In this document: positions 1 through 7,082 of the stretch, piece after piece
How the letters are laid out: each line of letters opens with the position of its first letter
Position numbering within the stretch: the first letter of the stretch is position 1
Virus record (IMG/VR): IMGVR_UViG_3300034694_000334
Location: 1 to 25,853 of that record
Source: a virus
Reading direction: 5' to 3' (one strand)
DNA length: 25,853 bases
Notes under the pieces: model-generated
Database searches by the model: none
Seen by the model: the letters and a program-made list of their open reading frames with translations, nothing else
What the model was told of the DNA's origin: nothing
Made by a program: the position numbers and the translations under genes

Positions 1-830
1 AACATTTTGTTTAAAACGTTTGCATCTTCTTTCTTAAGAATCATTTGTTTGCCGTCTTTAAACTTAAGAATACCCTGCGCAAATGCTTCATCTAAAGATT
101 CAGTACCTTCGTTGGTAGTAATCTTATCTTGACCACGTTCATCAGTCTTGTTATCTTTGGCTGTTTTGAAAACAGTACGTGTTTTACCATCTGTACCAGT
201 AGTAGTTACACCCTTTTTAAGAGCAGACATAGTAGTTTCGTCTAAGTCTTCTTTTTGGATGTGCTTAGGCTTGAACATACGGTTATCAGAAGCAGGATGC
301 ATATCGCCAGCTTTCTTAGCAGCTGCATGTCCTTTTTTAATTGCTTCACCAGTATTACGAGCTTTTACGGTATATGATTTAGTTGACTTAGTTGGATGTT
401 GAATTTTCCAATTAGAATACTCTTCCAACTCTTCCAACTCTTCGACTGATTCATTTTTCTTTTTCTTTTTGGCTCTTAACTTTGCAAAGTCGTCTCCATC
501 AATATCACCGTCTTTGTCGTGGTCAAGTTCTTTTTGTCCACCAACTAGTGCTTCTGTTTTTACAACTAGTGCTTCTGCGAATGCGCCATCAATTGCTGCG
601 TTCATGCCGTATGGGTATGCTAAATCGTAATTAGCAGATCCTTTTTGATCAGCAGGACGAGCAGCTTTAGGACTACCATCGCCTTCAACCGGTGCAATGT
701 CACCAGTAAACTGGGCATCTAATGCTACAGGGTGGGGAGCAACTTCGTATGTGTGTTGATCCTTAAATGCTTTTTCTTCTGGGGAATTTGGTTGAGCAAC
801 TTCCGCAATAACTTGTCTAAAGGACTTCAT
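1..830 (-). CDS. Partial EF-hand-containing phage protein after the portal gene
   Basis: An open frame starts at an ATG at 830-828 and runs without a stop to the window edge (276 codons, 3' end missing). It has a GGAGAT ribosome site 7 nt upstream and lies 33 nt after the portal gene. The product is hydrophilic, starting MKSFRQVIAEVAQ. Residues 103-114 form an almost canonical EF-hand loop (Asp at 1, 3 and 5, Gly at 6, Ile at 8, Asp instead of Glu at 12), so calcium binding is likely. A lysine run at 121-125 and an acidic ELEELEE stretch near 130-137 follow. In T4 this position holds the prohead core genes 67, 68 and 21, so a head or scaffold role is possible, but I see no diagnostic similarity to those proteins. 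Real gene: confident. Function: unknown. Confidence 0.8.
   Translation of the reverse strand, partial: MKSFRQVIAEVAQPNSPEEKAFKDQHTYEVAPHPVALDAQFTGDIAPVEGDGSPKAARPADQKGSANYDLAYPYGMNAAIDGAFAEALVVKTEALVGGQKELDHDKDGDIDGDDFAKLRAKKKKKNESVEELEELEEYSNWKIQHPTKSTKSYTVKARNTGEAIKKGHAAAKKAGDMHPASDNRMFKPKHIQKEDLDETTMSALKKGVTTTGTDGKTRTVFKTAKDNKTDERGQDKITTNEGTESLDEAFAQGILKFKDGKQMILKKEDANVLNKM
542..577 (-). repeat. 15-bp direct repeat, in-frame 7-codon duplication
   Basis: The 15-mer at 542-556 recurs exactly at 563-577, a period of 21 nt. It encodes EALVVKT followed by EALVGGQ in the partial EF-hand protein, so it is a small in-frame duplication just before the EF-hand. Confidence 0.75.
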
Positions 831-860
831 TTGAAATCTCCATTTACTTTAATTTGATTA

Positions 861-868
861 TATTTATC
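861..868 (-). promoter_or_regulatory. Probable T4-type late promoter (GATAAATA)
   Basis: GATAAATA on the minus strand differs by one base from the T4 late -10 box TATAAATA. It overlaps the portal stop codon and lies 30 nt before the ATG at 830, the same spacing as other boxes in this window. Confidence 0.5.
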
Positions 869-2444
869 CATTAACGACTTTTGAATCTCGTGGATCTGCA
901 TTACTTTGATTTTGTGGATCTGCATCTTCATCATCATCTTCTGCAGGAGCTTCAGCAGCTTCTTTGGTGATTTGCTTATCCATTTCTTTGATGTCCTCGT
1001 CAGACATACGAAGAACGTTTTTACGAACCCATTCTCTAGAATAGTATGTACCGATATGTTCATCAACTTCACGAAGAGTAGTAAGTCTTTCGCGGGTAAT
1101 CTCAGCTTCTTTTAATTCTGTAAAATAGTTATCTTGAATAAAGTCATAGCGTAAGTCATTTTTGATTTCAGCGAATTCTTCAGGTGTCATAATACCTTTA
1201 AGAATAAGTTGCTTTTCAAGAATTTGTGTGAATAGAGATGAGAAGCGATTTCTTAAGCGTTGGATAAATTTACCAAACTTAAGTTCGTCACGAGTAATCT
1301 CAGAACTACGTCCAAATGTTGCCAAAGTTTCTGGTTCTAAACGAGACAACGGTACTTTAAGTGATTTGTATAATTTACGTTGAAAGTATTGTAAGTTCTC
1401 GTCGCTTGTTAGACCAGCAGCATTACCGCCTGCTAGTGTATCAACTTCAGTAGTTCTTTCACCACCACGGCGAGGGAACCAAAGATCTTCAGTCATAGTC
1501 ATCATTTTACGAGCATCTGTAATTTCACCAGTAGATGAATTATACTGTAGCTTGTTTTTATGACGAACCATCATATCTCTTAGATATTGCTCAGCCTTCG
1601 ATTTAGGCAAGTTACCAACATCAATGTAGAACACTCTTCTTTCAGGAGCTCGTGTAAGAGTATAAATGATAACAGCATCTTCAAGCATCCTTAACTGGTT
1701 AATTGGCTTAATAGCAGCGTTAAGATGAGAAAGAACCAAAGCGTTATTTTCAGTCATTACACCAGATGTTACTCGAGCAATAGAATCTTTAGCGATTTTA
1801 AAACCCGATGTTCCCGTCTGTAATGAGTTGCCACCCTTTTCGCTACCAAAGCCATTTTCTGAATACATATAATATTCAGCTCTAACTTTTTTAACTGGGG
1901 TTCCAGAATGCTTGTCAGTACCTTTCTTATCTATTTCACGGATAAGTTTAAGTTTGCGCGGATCAACGTAACGTACTTCTTGGAGACCTTGCTTAATATT
2001 CTCAGCATCAATAATACAATGGTAATTAACTCTACCATCAACATAGAATTTGCTAAACGTATCGTATGCAGTATTAGTAAAATCTAATAAAGCTAGCACG
2101 TTCTCAAATTCTTCGGTTAATTTTTCTTTTACTTTATCTGGTAAGTCGATATCATCCATGATCATTTCAACAACTTTGTCGTCGCTGTCTACGGCAATAG
2201 CTTCGTTCACGATTTCATCTACAGCCTGAGTAATTTCAGGTTGCATTGCTAATCCACGATACTTCGATACGAGCTCTGATTCGGTTTTAGCATTACCTTC
2301 TAAGTCTAGAATAGTACTGTAAAATCCGCCCATAGCATTGCCGACAGTGATAGCACCGTCGTCGTTTGCAGGTTCGGCAAAAGAGACTGGTATATTACCA
2401 ATCTCTTCTCCGTCTCTTTTTATCTCAAAACCAAATAACTTCAC
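864..2444 (-). CDS. gp20: Portal vertex protein, T4 gp20 family
   Basis: Forms the dodecameric portal ring at the head vertex through which DNA is packaged and ejected. The 526 residues match the usual gp20 length (T4: 524). The most conserved gp20 block is clear: RAPERRVFYIDVGNLPK at about 265-281, followed by the EDLWFPRRGG segment at 319-328 and a TLAGG motif at 336-340. The start codon is GTG at 2444, chosen because the frame begins MKLFGFEI, typical of gp20, and a TGAGGA ribosome site lies about 8 nt upstream. The gene follows the tail tube gene by 22 nt, as in T4. The C-terminus is acidic (EDDDEDADPQ). Identification is from recalled family motifs and gene order. Confidence 0.97.
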   Translation of the reverse strand: MKLFGFEIKRDGEEIGNIPVSFAEPANDDGAITVGNAMGGFYSTILDLEGNAKTESELVSKYRGLAMQPEITQAVDEIVNEAIAVDSDDKVVEMIMDDIDLPDKVKEKLTEEFENVLALLDFTNTAYDTFSKFYVDGRVNYHCIIDAENIKQGLQEVRYVDPRKLKLIREIDKKGTDKHSGTPVKKVRAEYYMYSENGFGSEKGGNSLQTGTSGFKIAKDSIARVTSGVMTENNALVLSHLNAAIKPINQLRMLEDAVIIYTLTRAPERRVFYIDVGNLPKSKAEQYLRDMMVRHKNKLQYNSSTGEITDARKMMTMTEDLWFPRRGGERTTEVDTLAGGNAAGLTSDENLQYFQRKLYKSLKVPLSRLEPETLATFGRSSEITRDELKFGKFIQRLRNRFSSLFTQILEKQLILKGIMTPEEFAEIKNDLRYDFIQDNYFTELKEAEITRERLTTLREVDEHIGTYYSREWVRKNVLRMSDEDIKEMDKQITKEAAEAPAEDDDEDADPQNQSNADPRDSKVVNG

Positions 2445-2466
2445 TTTGTATTCCTCACATTATATA

Positions 2467-3000
2467 TTATGTTGTTGGTACGCCAGTGTTTCCTTCAACT
2501 CTCCATAAATCGTACTGGAATGTAACACCAAACTCTTCGATTGAATCTGTTTGGCTCCAGTCTAATTGGATACCGTCTACAGAAACAGGGAACATACCTT
2601 CAAAAACGTACGTGCGAAGTGGCGAACCATCTTTGCTGTACTGTGTTACTTGACCAGTTGACTTGTACTGTTGTGGCAAGCCTCTGGTGTTTGAATCGTG
2701 AGAGTTAATGAAATTCATCCACTCTTCTAGCGAGTTACGAACAGCGAAGTCTTCGTCGTTGATAACAGTTACGGTCCAGTCTGCGAATGTTCTATCACCT
2801 GCGTATTTGACCTGGCGCCCAAAATAGGGAACCGTGTATTGGCCAACAGTAGACTCCGGAATCCCAGCTGCTCTTATCATAAATGGTGCTTTGATATCGG
2901 CAGTTGGGTTAATCGGGTTGGTGATTTGACATTGGAAGAGCGTAGGACGCGCACCGCCACCGACAAGTTCGGATTTGAACTGGTTGATGTTAAATGCCAT
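2467..3000 (-). CDS. gp19: Tail tube protein, T4 gp19 family
   Basis: Major subunit of the rigid inner tail tube, which stacks as hexamers inside the sheath. The length of 177 residues is close to T4 gp19 (163). The N-terminus (MAFNINQFKSEL), the IRAAGIPESTVG segment near residue 42 and the FADWTVTVINDEDF segment near 72 are typical of T4-like tube proteins. The C-terminal half, with DSIEEFGVTFQYDLW near 153-167, is the usual last beta-strand region. An AAGGAG ribosome site lies 8 nt before the ATG. A one-mismatch late promoter box sits just upstream, so it can be transcribed separately from the sheath gene, as expected for a high-copy virion protein. Confidence 0.95.
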   Translation of the reverse strand: MAFNINQFKSELVGGGARPTLFQCQITNPINPTADIKAPFMIRAAGIPESTVGQYTVPYFGRQVKYAGDRTFADWTVTVINDEDFAVRNSLEEWMNFINSHDSNTRGLPQQYKSTGQVTQYSKDGSPLRTYVFEGMFPVSVDGIQLDWSQTDSIEEFGVTFQYDLWRVEGNTGVPTT

Positions 3001-3027
3001 GTGTCTTTCTCCTTAAATATATAATTG

Positions 3028-3035
3028 TATTTATT
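3028..3035 (-). promoter_or_regulatory. Probable T4-type late promoter (AATAAATA) for the tail tube gene
   Basis: AATAAATA on the minus strand, one mismatch from TATAAATA, overlaps the stop codon of the sheath gene and lies 27 nt before the tail tube ATG. Confidence 0.5.
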
Positions 3036-4950
3036 ACGCTAACTGACCGACGATTTCGTCAAACTCAACACCGGTTCTAGTTGCTACGAACGTAAGTTCA
3101 ATAACGTTAATAGAACGTGCTGGTTTAATGAAAATGCTCGCTCGGAATTTGTTCTGATCAATAACTTCTGGTGTATTAACTGTAGAATCAGAAACAACTC
3201 TAAAATCAATAATTCCACGACGTCCTTGGATGTCACGAAGGAATGGATCTACAATATTCTTAAACTGAGTTTGACTAAAGTCGTCGTTAAACTCGAATAA
3301 GAAACTTTCCGCTGCTGTTGCGATTGATTTCTCAACTGCAATAAACAATCTGCGAACGTTTAGACGATCAAATGCGCTTGCTGTTCCAAGTCCTGTCTTA
3401 TCACCAAAGAGTACGATTCCTCGTCCTGTCTGTGACATAACTGGGTTAACGTCTGCACTATATAGTTGATCACGTTGTGGTTTACTTGGGTTGAATGCTA
3501 ATTTAACAACATTCTTAATAACGCCTTTTCTGTAACCAGCTGGAGATTCAAAAGATTCTACTCTTGAGGCAAGACCTGCCATATCACCATTCAACGGTGT
3601 CCAACGATACGAATCATTAAACTTGTCATAACGATATTTATAACCGGAGTCCATGAACCAGTAAGAACTGTTCTGAACCTTGTTACGGTAAGCAATAGCG
3701 TTAGTCATTTTTGTATTTGTTTTTAGCTCGTCAACTACAGCTTCTTTAGATGGTGATAGGAATGCTACACAATCTTTTCTGTAATCAGCTACGTTGCTAA
3801 CAATATAGTTTGCAAGGTTAGCATTATTGTCGCCTTTACCTTGAAGAACTAAGGAAATATCAATTTCGTTTGCATTCTTAAAAGTATCGTAAGCAAACGC
3901 TAAGCTAGCAAGTGTTGCAGTACTTTCAGTAGAAACATCAGTACCGGCAGACATAGTTTCGTATGCGTTAACTGTTTGAGTAGCTGTTCCAATTACTGCG
4001 CTGTTAGCTAGTTTAATCCACGAAGAACTATTTTCAATAACTGTTGGGTAATAGTTAGTCGCACCTTGAGCGTTTGTAGATCCGGCGGTTGTTGATAAGT
4101 TATCAAAGGCTTCTAAAATACGCCCTGGAGTACCAGTAATTCCGCCATCTTTATCAATAACAGCAACATGTACGTGCCCAGCTTTTGGTGCAACGCCAAA
4201 CGTTGAATTATAAGACCATTTCTTTTCAAAAGAAATCCTAGAAAGATCAGTTTCAGCAAGGGTATAACGACTTGTGAATGTGAGAGCTTGATTGAACGCA
4301 ATGGTTGCAGTTACTGCAGTGTTACCTGTACCAAATGTCTCTTCAACATCAGTTACTACAGAAGTTAATACTACAAGTTCTTGATATCCAATGCTTGGAT
4401 TACCAATAACCATAACATCACCAGCATCAACTGTTGGCAAAGTTACTGTATTCGCAACTTCAAACGATACTGCAGAACTATTGAACGCAATAGTTTGAGA
4501 TACCGCTGTGTTAGAAATAGCGTTTGTATCAATATCACCTACTGCAGCAACACCAGTCTGAAAAGCGCCAGCAGTAGCCCAAGAAACTTCAATTGAGTTA
4601 CCTAAAGTTCCGGGATATTTTGCGTCGAAAGCTCCATATACACTAAGTTCTGGATCAGCGTCTATAGTAGTACTCGAAGCTGTTGCAGATGCATCATCAG
4701 CACGTACAACGTACAACGCGTTTGAGTACGCTAGAAAATCAGATGCGGTATAAAATGTTTCGTAGTTGTCGTCGGTTGGTTTACCAAAGCGGTCTACAAG
4801 GTCATTTTCTGAAGTGATTAGAATGGGATCATTAACAGGACCCCACTTAAAGATGCCGGCCAAAGCTGCCGGGGCAGTTGTAGCACCTGGCACTGTTTGA
4901 CTCGCATCCACTTCACGAACAATGACGGAAGGACTTACGGAAAAAGCCAT
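3034..4950 (-). CDS. gp18: Contractile tail sheath protein, T4 gp18 family
   Basis: Major sheath subunit that contracts to drive the tube through the host envelope. The 638 residues compare with 659 in T4 gp18. The N-terminus (MAFSVSPSVIVREVDASQ) and the C-terminal domain (ASIFIKPARSINVIELTF, about 605-622, then VATRTGVEFDEIVG) are the conserved sheath core strands that connect neighbouring subunits. The middle, roughly residues 90-350, is rich in Thr, Ala and Ser and corresponds to the variable outward-facing protease-resistant domains. The ATG at 4950 has an AAGGAGA ribosome site. A perfect TATAAATA late box lies 53 nt upstream in the 91-nt gap after the terminase gene. Confidence 0.96.
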   Translation of the reverse strand: MAFSVSPSVIVREVDASQTVPGATTAPAALAGIFKWGPVNDPILITSENDLVDRFGKPTDDNYETFYTASDFLAYSNALYVVRADDASATASSTTIDADPELSVYGAFDAKYPGTLGNSIEVSWATAGAFQTGVAAVGDIDTNAISNTAVSQTIAFNSSAVSFEVANTVTLPTVDAGDVMVIGNPSIGYQELVVLTSVVTDVEETFGTGNTAVTATIAFNQALTFTSRYTLAETDLSRISFEKKWSYNSTFGVAPKAGHVHVAVIDKDGGITGTPGRILEAFDNLSTTAGSTNAQGATNYYPTVIENSSSWIKLANSAVIGTATQTVNAYETMSAGTDVSTESTATLASLAFAYDTFKNANEIDISLVLQGKGDNNANLANYIVSNVADYRKDCVAFLSPSKEAVVDELKTNTKMTNAIAYRNKVQNSSYWFMDSGYKYRYDKFNDSYRWTPLNGDMAGLASRVESFESPAGYRKGVIKNVVKLAFNPSKPQRDQLYSADVNPVMSQTGRGIVLFGDKTGLGTASAFDRLNVRRLFIAVEKSIATAAESFLFEFNDDFSQTQFKNIVDPFLRDIQGRRGIIDFRVVSDSTVNTPEVIDQNKFRASIFIKPARSINVIELTFVATRTGVEFDEIVGQLA

Positions 4951-5003
4951 GTTTTTCTCCTTTAATTAATTAGAAACGCGTTTATATTCAATATTATTGT
5001 TTC

Positions 5004-5011
5004 TATTTATA
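5004..5011 (-). promoter_or_regulatory. T4-type late promoter for the tail sheath gene
   Basis: A perfect TATAAATA on the minus strand sits in the 91-nt gap between the terminase and sheath genes, 53 nt before the sheath ATG. In T4 this box is read by the gp55/gp33/gp45-modified host polymerase. A related late system here is inferred. Confidence 0.75.
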
Positions 5012-5041
5012 AATTATACGATTTGCTATGGAAGCAGGTAA

Positions 5042-6631
5042 TCATAGTCTAATGCCATCATCTTCGTAGAAATCGCTATCTCCTACGTCACAGAAGCCTA
5101 ATGGTAACATATCCTGTTCAATTTGCTCGTCTGTTTTTTCTCTTAACTTCGTTAATGTATTTATGTCAGTCATATCTTTAAAATATTGCTGCTCAGTCAT
5201 CCAAGCAAACAATACTAAGTTCATTACCAAGTCATCATGAAAACCAGATTCAGCCTCAAAGGAGTTAGCCTTTTTAGAAAACCTGCTCAGTTCTTGAATA
5301 GTATCATAATCTCTTATGAACAATTGGTTTTGCTCAACAAGCATCTTAAGCATAGAACAACCTACACCTTTTACAAGTTTAGTTGTTCTAACGCCTGCAT
5401 CAACGTTTTTGCCAAAACCGGGGCTTAACACTTTACCACTACGGCCATTATTCTGTGTGTAAAGTAAATTTTCATAACCAAGGTCTAATGTGAGGACGTC
5501 AGAAACTTGTCCTCCAATATCGTTAATTTCTACTAATATACCAGCTTCGTTGTAAATCATACCAGCTCTGTATAAAACTGATGCAAAATCAACTGGTCCA
5601 ATTAGATTATCTTTATAAACTGCTACTTGCCTATAAGGCATATCTGAAATATCAAAAATATTAAAAGTAGAAAAGTCTAACCCCTTACCTCTTGCAACGT
5701 CTGCAGTAATTACATATTGCTTATCAGGATCAGCTCTTTCGTATTGTATCAAGCCTTCTGCTTTAGCGATAGGTTGCTCGGGATATAATTCTTTTAATTT
5801 ACTACCACTAATAAGTGTACCAGATGATCCTAGGAACTCGCAACAATATTCTTGGTTAAACTTTGCTTCATCATGATCAAGAGCTTCAATTGTTTCTTTG
5901 CGCCAATTCTCATCACGGCCAGGGACATCGTACCACATAACTTCTTGGTATTCATATCCGTTAGTTCCTTCCTTAGCACCTTTACACGTTTTCCAAAAAT
6001 GATTCAAACCGTTTGGTGTAGAGGTCATTAATAGCTTTGTAGATTCACCAGATGAAATCGTAGGATAAACAGACGCGAAGAATTCATCGTAACCTTCAAT
6101 AAACGCAACCTCATCGAGGTATAGAAAGTTAACAGATTTACCACGAATTGCTGATGAAGATGTAGTACCAGCAAGTACTTGGCAACCATTTTCTAACGCA
6201 ATGTTACCTTTGTTCCATTCTTCGATACCTTGTTGCAACCATTTTGGCAGTGCTTCATATGCTAACTTAACACGGGCCATAACTTCTCTAGATGCGTCTC
6301 CCTTGTTTGCTAGGATAGCTACAGTTTTGAATTCATTAAACAAAATGTAGTGCAGAATAACAGCAACCGCGGTAGTAGTCTTGCCAGATTGTCTAGCAGT
6401 CAAAACAGCTACACGCCTGGATCTAAAGATCTTATCGCAAATTTCTTTTTGGTAATCATACATATCAAAAGGCACAAGACCTCTATCAACGTGAATAATC
6501 TTAATATATTCTTTTGAGAAATAGACAGGATCGCCAGCACACTTCGCGTATTCCTTGAGTAGCTCAGGAGTCCATTCAATTTCTGTTTGGCTTTTCTTGA
6601 GATGCGAATTACCTAGATAACCATCACCCAT
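5042..6631 (-). CDS. gp17: Terminase large subunit, T4 gp17 family
   Basis: ATP-driven packaging motor and headful nuclease that docks on the portal. 529 residues (T4: 610), so compact. ATPase domain: Walker A TARQSGKTT at 78-86, Walker B FLYLDEVAF at 169-177, and coupling motif TSTPNG at 203-208. Nuclease domain (RNase H fold): first acidic residue D311 in VITADVARG, second acidic segment VEIND at 367-371, and D466/D467 in GFHDDLVMN. All expected catalytic residues are present, so it should be active. The start overlaps the small subunit gene by 8 nt, with an AAGGCGAG ribosome site inside that gene, suggesting translational coupling and balanced output of the two subunits. Confidence 0.97.
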   Translation of the reverse strand: MGDGYLGNSHLKKSQTEIEWTPELLKEYAKCAGDPVYFSKEYIKIIHVDRGLVPFDMYDYQKEICDKIFRSRRVAVLTARQSGKTTTAVAVILHYILFNEFKTVAILANKGDASREVMARVKLAYEALPKWLQQGIEEWNKGNIALENGCQVLAGTTSSSAIRGKSVNFLYLDEVAFIEGYDEFFASVYPTISSGESTKLLMTSTPNGLNHFWKTCKGAKEGTNGYEYQEVMWYDVPGRDENWRKETIEALDHDEAKFNQEYCCEFLGSSGTLISGSKLKELYPEQPIAKAEGLIQYERADPDKQYVITADVARGKGLDFSTFNIFDISDMPYRQVAVYKDNLIGPVDFASVLYRAGMIYNEAGILVEINDIGGQVSDVLTLDLGYENLLYTQNNGRSGKVLSPGFGKNVDAGVRTTKLVKGVGCSMLKMLVEQNQLFIRDYDTIQELSRFSKKANSFEAESGFHDDLVMNLVLFAWMTEQQYFKDMTDINTLTKLREKTDEQIEQDMLPLGFCDVGDSDFYEDDGIRL

Positions 6632-7082
6632 CAGTGTTCTCGCCTTTCATCATTTTAAGTAGGTCAGCAGTTGATAAGATCAAATTGTTGTTTGTAACAT
6701 TTGTCTGTGCTGCTTCTTTTGGACCGTTTATTTCTTCTGTAGCAAATTTCTTTTTAGAAGAAATATCAGAATATTCTTTGTTAGCGTCAAGCAATGTTTT
6801 CATTAGGGTAGACACAACTTCAAATGCTCGGGGTTGCTCAGATTGTTTAGCGATCTCAAGCATTTCGTGCATAGCATCTTTACCAATATCAATAACACTT
6901 GCGATATTTTGACGTACTAATTCTATGTCTTGTAAGTTCTCATCGTCATCTGGATTAATAGGTACTATTTCTTTTGACGGAACGTCGAGTTGTACAACAG
7001 GGACTTGCTCCGCCTTTTCATTTTCATCAATATCAGACATGGCTCTAATGCCAAGGGCTGAAGATATCTTTTCGTCGCTCAT
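6624..7082 (-). CDS. gp16: Terminase small subunit, T4 gp16 family
   Basis: Regulates DNA recognition and ATPase activity of the large terminase. It has 152 residues (T4 gp16: 164). The sequence is acidic at the N-terminus, with a central helical region (about 55-125) expected to form the coiled-coil oligomerisation core, and ends in a short tail (LLKMMKGENTDG). Sequence similarity in this family is weak, so the call rests on size, helical pattern and position between gp15 and gp17 with overlaps on both sides. Its ATG shares one base with the gp15 stop codon (TAATG), and a GAGG ribosome site lies in the last gp15 codons. Confidence 0.88.
   Translation of the reverse strand: MSDEKISSALGIRAMSDIDENEKAEQVPVVQLDVPSKEIVPINPDDDENLQDIELVRQNIASVIDIGKDAMHEMLEIAKQSEQPRAFEVVSTLMKTLLDANKEYSDISSKKKFATEEINGPKEAAQTNVTNNNLILSTADLLKMMKGENTDG

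Noticed and set aside
827-1072. 81-codon minus-strand frame over the portal 3' end, and the plus-strand frame at 906-1115
   Set aside because: Both are shadows of the portal gene in other frames with lysine- or isoleucine-rich, non-protein-like composition.
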